A DNA stretch of 12,785 bases from CAYLWW01 sp964387585. Lineage in GTDB: Bacteria > Pseudomonadota > Alphaproteobacteria > Rickettsiales > Midichloriaceae. This document shows, one piece after another, positions 1 to 5,701 of this stretch (position 1 is its first letter; each line of letters begins with the position of its first letter). A program made the translations under genes and the position numbers. The stretch covers positions 1 to 12,785 of the forward strand of contig CAYLWW010000043.1 of the NCBI GenBank assembly GCA_964387585.1. Direction: 5' to 3'. The notes below the pieces were generated by a model. The model was not told the DNA's origin, did not search any database, and saw nothing but the letters and a program-made list of their open reading frames with translations.

Positions 1-149
1 CCTAAAGTTAACATGAATCGATCCTTAAAACATCCTTAATCCATTATTGGGGTTAGAAATAAGCCTTGAAGCAAAGAAGGTTTAAAATACTCTAGCTATA
101 GATAAAAAATTCTAATCAATCCGAAGTTGGATCCAGAAAAAAGATATAT
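1..149. other. Non-coding stretch at the left edge, next to the IS remnant
   Basis: No open frame of useful length was found on either strand. The transposase similarity ends before this stretch: none of the three minus frames gives the IS982 C-terminal motifs. It may be host flank, the lost end of the IS, or another decayed repeat. No terminal inverted repeat could be identified. Confidence 0.4.
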
Positions 150-813
150 GTTCTGCCAAAAAGGTATTTCAGTCACTAATTCAAGTCATTAACTATACAA
201 TTCTTCAAAAAGCTCTTTTTTTTTATACCCTTTCTCGTCTAATAAGAATAGGCCGGTCAGGCATTTTGTTAGAGATAAAGCCTAAACTCTATCATCAACA
301 CTCCCAAGCGTTAGCTGAACTCCTTGAATTTCACCAATTTCATTAATTACAACATATAACTTTAGCCCAAAAAACCATCCCTTAGTCGTTTTACCTAGCT
401 TTGCATATCTGGCGCAAATACTTTGTTTCGTCTAATACTTTTTGTGTGACAAACTGGTGTAGATGTCGAATTTACCTAATATATTCCAGTGTTTTTGCCC
501 CTCTATAATACCATTTAAAAGTGTAAAATAAAACTAATCACCCTTCTTTTTAGCTTTATAAAGCTATTATATGAAAGCAAAATAGAAAAATCTTTTCTAT
601 AAAGCTGAAGATAAGAGTGATAAAAATATTTTAAATTTTTACACGAAGATTGAGGCTATCAAAACTCAATAGTCATAATCTCAGATAGCTCTATCTCCGG
701 TTTTTTCATGGATTTGCGCAATTTTGTAATGATTTACCTTCTATACACACATCAATCGCTTTACAAAAATCATCGAGAAATACAAATAATTCCGTAATAT
801 CTTTTTTATCCAG
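150..813 (-). pseudogene. Decayed IS982-family transposase (multiple frameshifts and stops, truncated)
   Basis: Reading the minus strand in two or three frames recovers a nearly collinear IS982-type transposase. From about 813 the first segment includes ITELFVFLDDFCKAIDVCIEG. A frameshift near 720-735 leads into ELSEIMTIEF, NLKYFYHSYLQ and SYNSFIKL, then GKNTGIY, VNSTSTPVCH and SIRRNKVF. A second frameshift near 405-420 leads into AKLGKTTKGWFFGLKLYVV, then LTLGSVDDRV and DEKGYKKKELFEELY. In-frame stops lie at 656-661 (TGA TAG), 282-284 (TAG) and 186-191 (TAA TGA), with others near 480-530. The first catalytic Asp, expected in the DST motif, reads Asn (VNST). The start codon position reads CTG at 811-813, perhaps once ATG. 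Similarity fades after the LVTEI segment near 170, so the C-terminal part with the last catalytic Glu appears lost. The family assignment rests on remembered IS982 motifs. The element cannot encode an active enzyme. Confidence 0.85.
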
Positions 814-923
814 CTACCTATATTAGTTTTTTGATGAATCTACAATAAGGCATCCGCTATTTTACTTCAACACCACATCTTCATTATTTCTAATCTCGAA
901 CTGCTGTTAATTATTTGTAATTT
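814..923. other. Spacer between IS remnant and effector stop codon
   Basis: This 110-bp stretch separates the predicted first codon of the dead transposase from the stop codon of the protease gene. It would have to contain the IS leader and its outer inverted repeat, but I cannot define that repeat without the matching end. No gene and no clear terminator hairpin with a T-run was seen. Confidence 0.4.
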
Positions 924-2504
924 CTAAGAATCTATTGTCATTATTGCTTCATCATGATTTACTACTAAAATTTCAGCAGCATCATAATAATTGCTCTCTA
1001 GAAGTTCTTCACTTGAAGAATTATCAGTAGGCAATTGATTGATGCTGAAATGTGAGTAAGTATTATAAACACCTTTAATTGCTTCAAAAGCTTGAATAAA
1101 TTTATTACTACCAGACATCATGCCAGTAACATTACTTGTTGCATTTATCAAATAATTGAACGTACTTAACTCTTCGGGTTTATCATGTAGCAAAGAATTT
1201 GTAATACACTTAGCAAAAGGTAAAGCACCTATAAAAGCTCCAGCTCCGGTAAATCCAAAAAATACTAATGAACTAAGAGCTTGCACTCCTGCGCCAATAA
1301 AACACTCGATATTATCTACCGTTTTAACATCTAAATTACTATTATTTTCTAATAAGTGTTCTTTGATATCTATATGGTTATTAGCTGTATAAAGAGCGGT
1401 ATTTAGAATAGGTAAAGGATTCCCAGTTGCATAAGCATGGGCAAAACTTGAGCTTATATGTAACAATGTTGAAGTATTCTTCACAGTTTCAACATCAGCA
1501 AATTTATATTCTTTTTCTCCAGTAATGAATTGACCAGCTTTTCCAGCAAGCTCATTCATAAACATGAGATTTTCTGCTATATATGCTCCTGTTTTATAAA
1601 CTTCACTGTAGTTAATGCTTTGCTCATTGATGCTGTTAACTTTATCTTTTTGCTTAAAAAAACTTATTTCATCATGTTCTGCAAAATCTTCAGTATAATT
1701 GATCTTTACATCATTATTGATAAACATACTATAATCAGGCGTAACATCATTATCTGGATTTATTAAAGCAAAATTTTCTTGAACACGAATAACCTTATTC
1801 ATATCATTAGAATAAATAGCACTAGCTATAAAATTTTGAGGCTCTAGGTTATAATTACCTAAATCTTCAAGATTTTTTACAAACGATGGTAATGGAAATT
1901 TTATGTTAATCTTAGTAATATTGCCATGATTAAAAACGTTTGGGTTATTATCACTTTGTGCTTTATCTTTATAACTAGTAATTATTGGTGCAATAGTTTG
2001 TTCAAAGTTATTAAATGCTCCATTACCTAAGTTTTGAGCTGTGAAACTTCCACATGAAACACGATCATTTTGTATAAACTTGTTGTGATAATTAGCTTCG
2101 ACATTATACCCGTGATTGTTAAGTAAATTTGCTAACCTAGCTAAAATCATTGTGTCGCTTTGATTATTGTTACCAAGCTCTCGATTTATACTCTCGTAGT
2201 AATGTAGCTCTGCTTTATTGTCATTTGTATTTATCTTTAATGCTAAACCTGTCCAGTGATTCTCTTTTACAATAGGAATCAAATGTATTGTATCAGAGCT
2301 GAATGTATTAGCTATACTTTCTTCATTACTAAGACGTTGTAATAGATCTATATAACCGATTTCTTTATGAACTTGTATGTCTTCTTTAAAGTCAGAATTA
2401 TTTCTATAATTTTGTTCAATAGTAGTTCGGAGTAAGTAATTAACTTCGTTTGCCTCTAATATTTTAGCAGTTGTTTCTTGTATTTTAAATTTTTCTCTAG
2501 ACAT
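924..2504 (-). CDS. Ulp1-like (clan CE, C48-type) cysteine protease, candidate secreted effector
   Basis: The predicted product has 526 residues, read from ATG at 2502-2504. Residues about 72-160 carry the clan CE protease layout: HLIPIVKENHW with catalytic His83, HYYES with acidic Glu104 (most Ulp1 proteins have Asp; adenovirus protease has Glu), oxyanion Gln145, and nucleophile Cys151 in the SCGSF motif. The Gln lies exactly six residues before the Cys, as in Ulp1. Known family members cleave ubiquitin, SUMO or NEDD8 conjugates, or acetylate host proteins; bacterial members are mostly injected effectors, so host delivery is inferred. Residues 176-300 are unrecognised. Residues about 402-433 are strongly hydrophobic and rich in Gly/Ala/Phe, possibly a membrane hairpin. 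The C-terminus is acidic (EELLES near 499-504), without the basic tail often described for VirB/D4 substrates. No Sec signal peptide and no clear Shine-Dalgarno sequence are visible. It has its own promoter and lies beside an IS remnant. Fold confidence is high; substrate is unknown. Confidence 0.75.
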   Translation of the reverse strand: MSREKFKIQETTAKILEANEVNYLLRTTIEQNYRNNSDFKEDIQVHKEIGYIDLLQRLSNEESIANTFSSDTIHLIPIVKENHWTGLALKINTNDNKAELHYYESINRELGNNNQSDTMILARLANLLNNHGYNVEANYHNKFIQNDRVSCGSFTAQNLGNGAFNNFEQTIAPIITSYKDKAQSDNNPNVFNHGNITKINIKFPLPSFVKNLEDLGNYNLEPQNFIASAIYSNDMNKVIRVQENFALINPDNDVTPDYSMFINNDVKINYTEDFAEHDEISFFKQKDKVNSINEQSINYSEVYKTGAYIAENLMFMNELAGKAGQFITGEKEYKFADVETVKNTSTLLHISSSFAHAYATGNPLPILNTALYTANNHIDIKEHLLENNSNLDVKTVDNIECFIGAGVQALSSLVFFGFTGAGAFIGALPFAKCITNSLLHDKPEELSTFNYLINATSNVTGMMSGSNKFIQAFEAIKGVYNTYSHFSINQLPTDNSSSEELLESNYYDAAEILVVNHDEAIMTIDS

Positions 2505-2536
2505 TTGGGATATAAAATTATTATTTTGTTAAAATA

Positions 2537-2555
2537 AATATATGTAACATATATT
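2537..2555. promoter_or_regulatory. Inverted repeat at the predicted start site of the protease gene (possible operator)
   Basis: AATATATG and CATATATT form perfect 8-bp arms around a TAA spacer. The repeat lies directly downstream of the predicted -10 box, covering the expected start site and first transcribed bases. That is a classic position for a repressor-binding site. The all-A/T arms make chance occurrence plausible in this genome. Confidence 0.35.
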
Positions 2556-2561
2556 ACCTAT

Positions 2562-2590
2562 ATTATACGGGGTAGTAGAATAAAGTTCAA
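2562..2590 (-). promoter_or_regulatory. Predicted sigma70-type promoter of the protease gene
   Basis: On the minus strand, TTGAAC (2585-2590, 4/6 to consensus) is followed after exactly 17 bp by a perfect TATAAT (2562-2567). Transcription would start near 2555, giving a leader of about 50 nt before the ATG at 2504. This is among the best promoter matches in the window and suggests that the protease gene is a stand-alone transcription unit. Confidence 0.6.
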
Positions 2591-2847
2591 AAACTTATGC
2601 TGTAAAAAGATTCAACTCTTTGATTTTCATATCATTTTTTAGAAATTTTATTTACTATAAATGAAACTTCAAGCTAAAATATTGTAATGAATCTTATTTT
2701 GATACAATTGCATTGTGATATCATATTCTTAGCTAAGAAATTAGCAATGGATATATAATATAGAGGTGTTTGTTTAGGGGATATGACTACCAAAGGGAAA
2801 GTCTGCTGCTTATTTTAGTTTCATTCAGATTTGATACTATTTGATTA
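2591..2847. other. Non-coding region between the protease promoter and the ruvC stop
   Basis: No open frame above a few codons was found on either strand. It contains a perfect 14-bp palindrome, TTCTTAGCTAAGAA (2726-2739), and a relatively G-rich patch at about 2761-2812 just downstream of a TATAAT at 2754-2759 that lacks a convincing -35 box. A small RNA could start there, but nothing seen is strong enough to call it. No tRNA-like fold was recognised. Confidence 0.4.
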
Positions 2848-3336
2848 TCAATATTTTATATGATAAGCATGACAAGCTGCAATCGATAAAGCATCAGACT
2901 CATCTGTTGATTTTATTTGTGGCATTGTTTTTAGATAAAATTTTAATGCCTTAACTACTTGTACCTTATCTGCTTGACCATTTCCGGTAAGGGCTTTTTT
3001 TATAGTTTTAGCCTGATACTCAATTACCGTTATTCCTGATTCTCCGCACGCAACTATTGCTGCCGCTCTAGCTTGAGCTAGTTTAAGTGACGACCCGTAA
3101 TTAAGGTTTACATATGTATTCTCTATAGCACACTCAATAGGTGAATAAGACTTAAGAATATCTTTTAATGAACTAAAGATATAAGTTAAACGCAATATAA
3201 GATTATTTTCTTTTACCGCTAAAGCCTTAGTACTTATTACTCCTGAAGCTACGTAATGCAATTCGCCTTTTTCTTTAGTTACTATTCCCCATCCCGTATT
3301 AAGAAGACCTGGATCAACCCCTAAAATTGATTTCAT
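2848..3336 (-). CDS. ruvC: Crossover junction endodeoxyribonuclease RuvC
   Basis: This is the RuvC resolvase, which acts as a dimer and cuts Holliday junctions symmetrically during recombinational repair, normally with the RuvAB branch-migration motor. The 162-residue product matches the usual RuvC length. It starts with the RNase H-like strand ILGVDPGLLNTGWGIV, giving catalytic Asp8. The second acidic residue is Glu72 in the IENTYV segment. The C-terminal pair is Asp145 and Asp148 in STDESDALSIAACH. The GNGQADKVQV segment (about 118-127) is the conserved DNA-contact region. All four acidic residues are present, so the enzyme should be active. It is the last gene of a probable operon, 43 bp after queH. 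ruvA and ruvB are not in this window. No clear Shine-Dalgarno sequence precedes the ATG at 3336. Confidence 0.95.
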   Translation of the reverse strand: MKSILGVDPGLLNTGWGIVTKEKGELHYVASGVISTKALAVKENNLILRLTYIFSSLKDILKSYSPIECAIENTYVNLNYGSSLKLAQARAAAIVACGESGITVIEYQAKTIKKALTGNGQADKVQVVKALKFYLKTMPQIKSTDESDALSIAACHAYHIKY

Positions 3337-3379
3337 TATTTTTTCAAATACTGGTTTATAAGGATTATTTTATGAAGCT

Positions 3380-4030
3380 CTAGCTATAAAATTGTTCGCC
3401 TATTGCTATTTTAGAACGCCCATTTTTTTCGCGCCAAGCATTAGAATCTCTTAAAGAATAGATGCAACCACAATACTCTTGTTTATAAAAATTCTCTCTT
3501 TTAGATATCTCATACATTCTTGTACTCCCCCCTTCAGCACGCCAATTATATGTCCAATAACTAACCTGCGGATAGTATGAAGCTGCCCTAATCCCTGATT
3601 GGTTGATTTGCTCCATATTTTTCCAACGAGATATTCCTAAAGAACTGGTAAATAATGAAAATCCATTTTCTGATGCATATGAAGCTGTACGGATGAAGCG
3701 CATATCGAAGCACATAGTGCATCTTTCACCTCTTTCAGGTTCATATTCCATTCCTTTTGCTTTTCTAAACCATTCTTGAACATCATAATCTGCATCTATA
3801 AATGGTATATTCAATTTTTCAGCAAATTTTATATTTTCTTGCTTTCTAATTTCATATTCTTTAACAGGATGTATATTAGGGTTATAGAAAAATACAGTAA
3901 CATCAATCCCCGATTCCAGCATAGCCTCCATTAATTCCCCTGAACAAGGAGCGCAACAAGAATGTAATAGCACATTTTTTTCCCCGTTAGGAGTAGACAA
4001 GGTAGAGGATCTTTTAATTGAATAGCTCAC
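3380..4030 (-). CDS. queH: Epoxyqueuosine reductase QueH
   Basis: QueH reduces epoxyqueuosine to queuosine at the wobble position of tRNAs with GUN anticodons. It is the iron-sulfur, cobalamin-independent alternative to QueG. The 216-residue protein shows the full cysteine pattern of the family: HSCCAPCS (Cys25, Cys26, Cys29), ERCTMCFDMR (Cys104, Cys107) and the C-terminal YCGC (Cys187, Cys189). Between them lie FFYNPNIHP and SLGISRWKN, also typical of the old DUF208 family. The start is GTG at 4028-4030. The first internal Met lies after the CC motif and an in-frame TAG lies eight codons upstream, so GTG is strongly favoured (an ATT three codons earlier is the only rival). The gene sits 42 bp after the small proline-rich gene and 43 bp before ruvC. 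No other queuosine genes are in the window. Confidence 0.93.
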   Translation of the reverse strand: MSYSIKRSSTLSTPNGEKNVLLHSCCAPCSGELMEAMLESGIDVTVFFYNPNIHPVKEYEIRKQENIKFAEKLNIPFIDADYDVQEWFRKAKGMEYEPERGERCTMCFDMRFIRTASYASENGFSLFTSSLGISRWKNMEQINQSGIRAASYYPQVSYWTYNWRAEGGSTRMYEISKRENFYKQEYCGCIYSLRDSNAWREKNGRSKIAIGEQFYS

Positions 4031-4072
4031 TTTACTAATAAATTTAAACTAAGTTTTATAAGTTGTAATTTG

Positions 4073-4336
4073 TTATTTACCACCACCTCTGCTTCCAAAC
4101 AAGCTATGGATTTTAGCATCAGCTGAAATAATTGGAGGGGGAGTTATTGAAGTTGTAATACTTGGCGGAGTTATTGATTGTTGAAATGCTTGGAAAGAAT
4201 CAAAAATCTTTTTAAGTGTGTTAAAGGGCGGTTGAACATTAGGAGCTGTGTCCTCAAATGACTTAAGGGCTTTATGTGCATTTCCTGGATTATTAGGTGC
4301 TATACTAGAAGGAATTGCTGAAAAATCCTCTGACAT
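4073..4336 (-). CDS. Small proline/serine-rich protein of unknown function
   Basis: I do not recognise this 87-residue protein. It starts at ATG 4334-4336, right behind a plausible minus-strand promoter, and ends 42 bp before queH, so it would be the first gene of the operon. It has no signal peptide or membrane segment. Residues about 38-53 could form a short amphipathic helix (NTLKKIFDSFQAFQQS). Residues 54-69 hold a near-duplicated motif, SITPPSI and SITPPPI. The C-terminus is glycine-rich and basic (GSRGGGK). Composition suggests a largely disordered protein. Support for coding is its fit between promoter and queH and its uninterrupted frame; homology support is absent. It could be lineage-specific, or a short ORF without function. 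Confidence 0.55.
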   Translation of the reverse strand: MSEDFSAIPSSIAPNNPGNAHKALKSFEDTAPNVQPPFNTLKKIFDSFQAFQQSITPPSITTSITPPPIISADAKIHSLFGSRGGGK

Positions 4337-4371
4337 AATTTTAATTATTCTATATCTTATCTTATATTTTT

Positions 4372-4400
4372 AATATACTTTATTCGTGATATTAGAGCAA
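4372..4400 (-). promoter_or_regulatory. Predicted promoter of the small ORF-queH-ruvC operon
   Basis: On the minus strand, TTGCTC (4395-4400) is followed after 17 bp by TATATT (4372-4377, 5/6). Transcription would begin near 4365, about 29 nt upstream of the small ORF's ATG at 4336. The -35 box is weak, but the spacing and position fit, and it faces away from the pgsA promoter in the same intergenic region. Confidence 0.45.
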
Positions 4401-4416
4401 TTAGTATAATTCTATA

Positions 4417-4445
4417 TTTACACTATCATCAACGATATGTACAAT
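4417..4445 (+). promoter_or_regulatory. Predicted sigma70-type promoter of pgsA
   Basis: TTTACA (4417-4422, 5/6 to consensus) is separated by exactly 17 bp from TACAAT (4440-4445, 5/6). The expected start is near 4452, about 27 nt upstream of the pgsA ATG at 4479. It probably drives pgsA and tsaE together. Confidence 0.6.
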
Positions 4446-4450
4446 ATCAT

Positions 4451-4470
4451 TTTAATTTATATAAATTAAA
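4451..4470. promoter_or_regulatory. Perfect 20-bp palindrome at the predicted pgsA start site
   Basis: TTTAATTTAT followed at once by ATAAATTAAA reads identically on both strands over 20 bp. It begins at the predicted transcription start and ends 8 bp before the pgsA start codon, where a dimeric regulator could block transcription or an RNA stem could cover the ribosome site. It is made only of A and T, which lowers its significance. Confidence 0.4.
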
Positions 4471-4478
4471 CATGCTAT

Positions 4479-5033
4479 ATGTTCAAAGATATACCTAATA
4501 TTCTTACTATAGTTAGAATAGGTTTAATTCCCGTTCTAGTTGTTTCGTTTTATCTAGATGGGGTATTAGCTCATTACATAGCTACATCAATATTTGTTTT
4601 TGCTAGCATTACTGACTATTTCGATGGAATCTTAGCTCGATATTTAAAAGCACAATCAAATTTCGGCAGAATGCTCGATCCTATAGCTGATAAAATGCTA
4701 GTATCTTCAACTCTACTTATGTTAGTTGATCGTAAAATGGCTCCTGTTTTCCCAATAATAGCTATATTATGTCGTGAAATATTCGTTTCAGGTATGAGAG
4801 AATATTTAGCAGAACAAAAAGTGAAGATGCCTGTAAATTTTTTAGGCAAGCTTAAAACTGTAGTTCAGATGATAGCAATTATAGTACTTTTACTTGGAGA
4901 AGAAGGTTCTGGAATAAGTTATGCTAATGAAATAGGGCAGTTTAGTATTTGGTTTGCTGCAGCTTTAACAATCATTTCTGGTTATGTTTACGTAAAGGAA
5001 GGAGTGAAGCATATTCTCATTAAGACTGAATGA
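4479..5033 (+). CDS. pgsA: CDP-diacylglycerol--glycerol-3-phosphate 3-phosphatidyltransferase (PgsA)
   Basis: PgsA is an inner-membrane enzyme that joins CDP-diacylglycerol and glycerol-3-phosphate to make phosphatidylglycerophosphate, the precursor of phosphatidylglycerol and cardiolipin. The 184-residue protein carries the complete CDP-alcohol phosphatidyltransferase signature: Asp46, Asp49-Gly50, Ala53-Arg54, Gly63, Asp67 and Asp71, with the canonical spacing of eight residues between the AR and G. The N-terminus IPNILTIVRIGLIPVLV is typical of PgsA. Several hydrophobic segments (about 8-24, 30-46, 72-100, 125-140, 150-172) fit the usual six-helix topology. It starts at ATG 4479, 34 bp beyond its predicted -10 box. 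tsaE follows closely in the same direction. Confidence 0.94.
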   Translation: MFKDIPNILTIVRIGLIPVLVVSFYLDGVLAHYIATSIFVFASITDYFDGILARYLKAQSNFGRMLDPIADKMLVSSTLLMLVDRKMAPVFPIIAILCREIFVSGMREYLAEQKVKMPVNFLGKLKTVVQMIAIIVLLLGEEGSGISYANEIGQFSIWFAAALTIISGYVYVKEGVKHILIKTE

Positions 5034-5065
5034 ATTTGAAGTAATTGAAGCGAGTTCAAATTATT

Positions 5066-5539
5066 ATGAATAAACTAGACAGATCAATTATTACTGATTT
5101 AGATAACATGCCATCCTTAGCTTTGGATATAGCAAAGTCATTAAAAATTGGTAATGTAATAGAGCTTCATGGAGATTTAGGAGCTGGTAAAACTACTATA
5201 GCTGGTATGATTATCAATTGCTTATTAGAACAGCCTCAGATTATTACTAGCCCAACTTTTAATATTTTACATCAGTATAATAGTAGTGATTTTATTATCT
5301 CACACTTTGATTTATATAGAATTAACAGTATTTCTGAGTTAGAGCACTTGGGCTTAGAGGAAGCCCTACAACTAGGAGTAAGTATAATAGAATGGCCTGA
5401 CTTGGCTAGGGGTTTTTACCGAGAGAATAGCATTATAACTTTGAGAATATCTTTTGTAAAAAATCAACATTCTGGCGCTATAGATAATAATCTTCGCGAA
5501 ATAAAAGTTATTGATAAAAGAGTAATCTTAACTCAATAG
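5066..5539 (+). CDS. tsaE: tRNA threonylcarbamoyladenosine biosynthesis ATPase TsaE
   Basis: TsaE is the P-loop ATPase that works with TsaB and TsaD to install N6-threonylcarbamoyladenosine at position 37 of ANN-decoding tRNAs in the cytosol. Numbered from ATG 5066, the product has 157 residues. The Walker A motif GDLGAGKTT lies at 36-44, SPTF at about 62-65, the HFDLYR motif near 80-85, and the IIEWPDL segment near 107-113, all in family order. The frame also allows a TTG start at 5045, adding seven residues (MKRVQII). I prefer the ATG because the extension is not needed for the fold and the family is usually about 150 residues long. The gene lies 32 bp after pgsA from this start (11 bp from the TTG) and is probably co-transcribed with it. 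Confidence 0.9.
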   Translation: MNKLDRSIITDLDNMPSLALDIAKSLKIGNVIELHGDLGAGKTTIAGMIINCLLEQPQIITSPTFNILHQYNSSDFIISHFDLYRINSISELEHLGLEEALQLGVSIIEWPDLARGFYRENSIITLRISFVKNQHSGAIDNNLREIKVIDKRVILTQ

Positions 5540-5631
5540 TATGCTGCAAAAACATTAAAAAATAAACTAAGTTTTACTTGCTTACAGTATTAGCTTATAA
5601 GTATAAAAAGAATTAAATAAAAAATAGAAAT

Positions 5632-5660
5632 TTGCACTTAATTTCTTAAATTCTTAGGAT
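5632..5660 (+). promoter_or_regulatory. Weak candidate promoter for uvrA
   Basis: TTGCAC (5632-5637) and TAGGAT (5655-5660) are 17 bp apart and lie about 40 bp before the uvrA ATG. An alternative pair is TTGCTT (5578-5583) and TATAAA (5602-5607) with an 18-bp spacer. Both are weak; a promoter somewhere in the 162-bp gap after tsaE is likely, but its exact position is uncertain. No LexA-type SOS box was recognised. Confidence 0.25.
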
Positions 5661-5672
5661 TTTTATCAATCC

Positions 5673-5696
5673 ATATTAATAAAACGAGATTAATAT
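5673..5696. repeat. A/T-rich inverted repeat in the uvrA leader
   Basis: ATATTAA (5673-5679) and TTAATAT (5690-5696) are perfect 7-bp arms around a 10-bp spacer, ending 5 bp before the uvrA ATG. It could be a regulator site or a weak RNA stem around the ribosome-binding region, or chance in A/T-rich DNA. Confidence 0.25.
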
Positions 5697-5701
5697 TTAA
5701 A

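Noticed and set aside
1..149. Possible C-terminal part of the IS982 transposase or an IS inverted repeat
   Set aside because: All three minus-strand frames were read and none gives the expected C-terminal motifs; no matching terminal repeat was found beyond 813.
924..1010. Type IV secretion signal at the protease C-terminus
   Set aside because: The tail is acidic (EELLES, DEAIMTIDS) rather than basic as often described for VirB/D4 substrates; an E-block-like signal is possible but cannot be judged by eye.
1156..1766. Two plus-strand open frames of 78 codons each inside the protease gene
   Set aside because: They lie antisense to the 526-codon gene that has the protease motifs, and their products match no family.
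2754..2759. Perfect TATAAT on the plus strand before ruvC's 3' end
   Set aside because: No acceptable -35 box and no gene downstream on that strand; kept only as a weak small-RNA hint.
4405..4410. Perfect TATAAT in the pgsA upstream region
   Set aside because: No -35-like hexamer lies 16-18 bp upstream; the TTTACA/TACAAT pair closer to pgsA has better overall support.
4616..4849. Minus-strand 77-codon open frame within pgsA
   Set aside because: It lies opposite the conserved CDP-alcohol phosphatidyltransferase signature and has no recognisable product.
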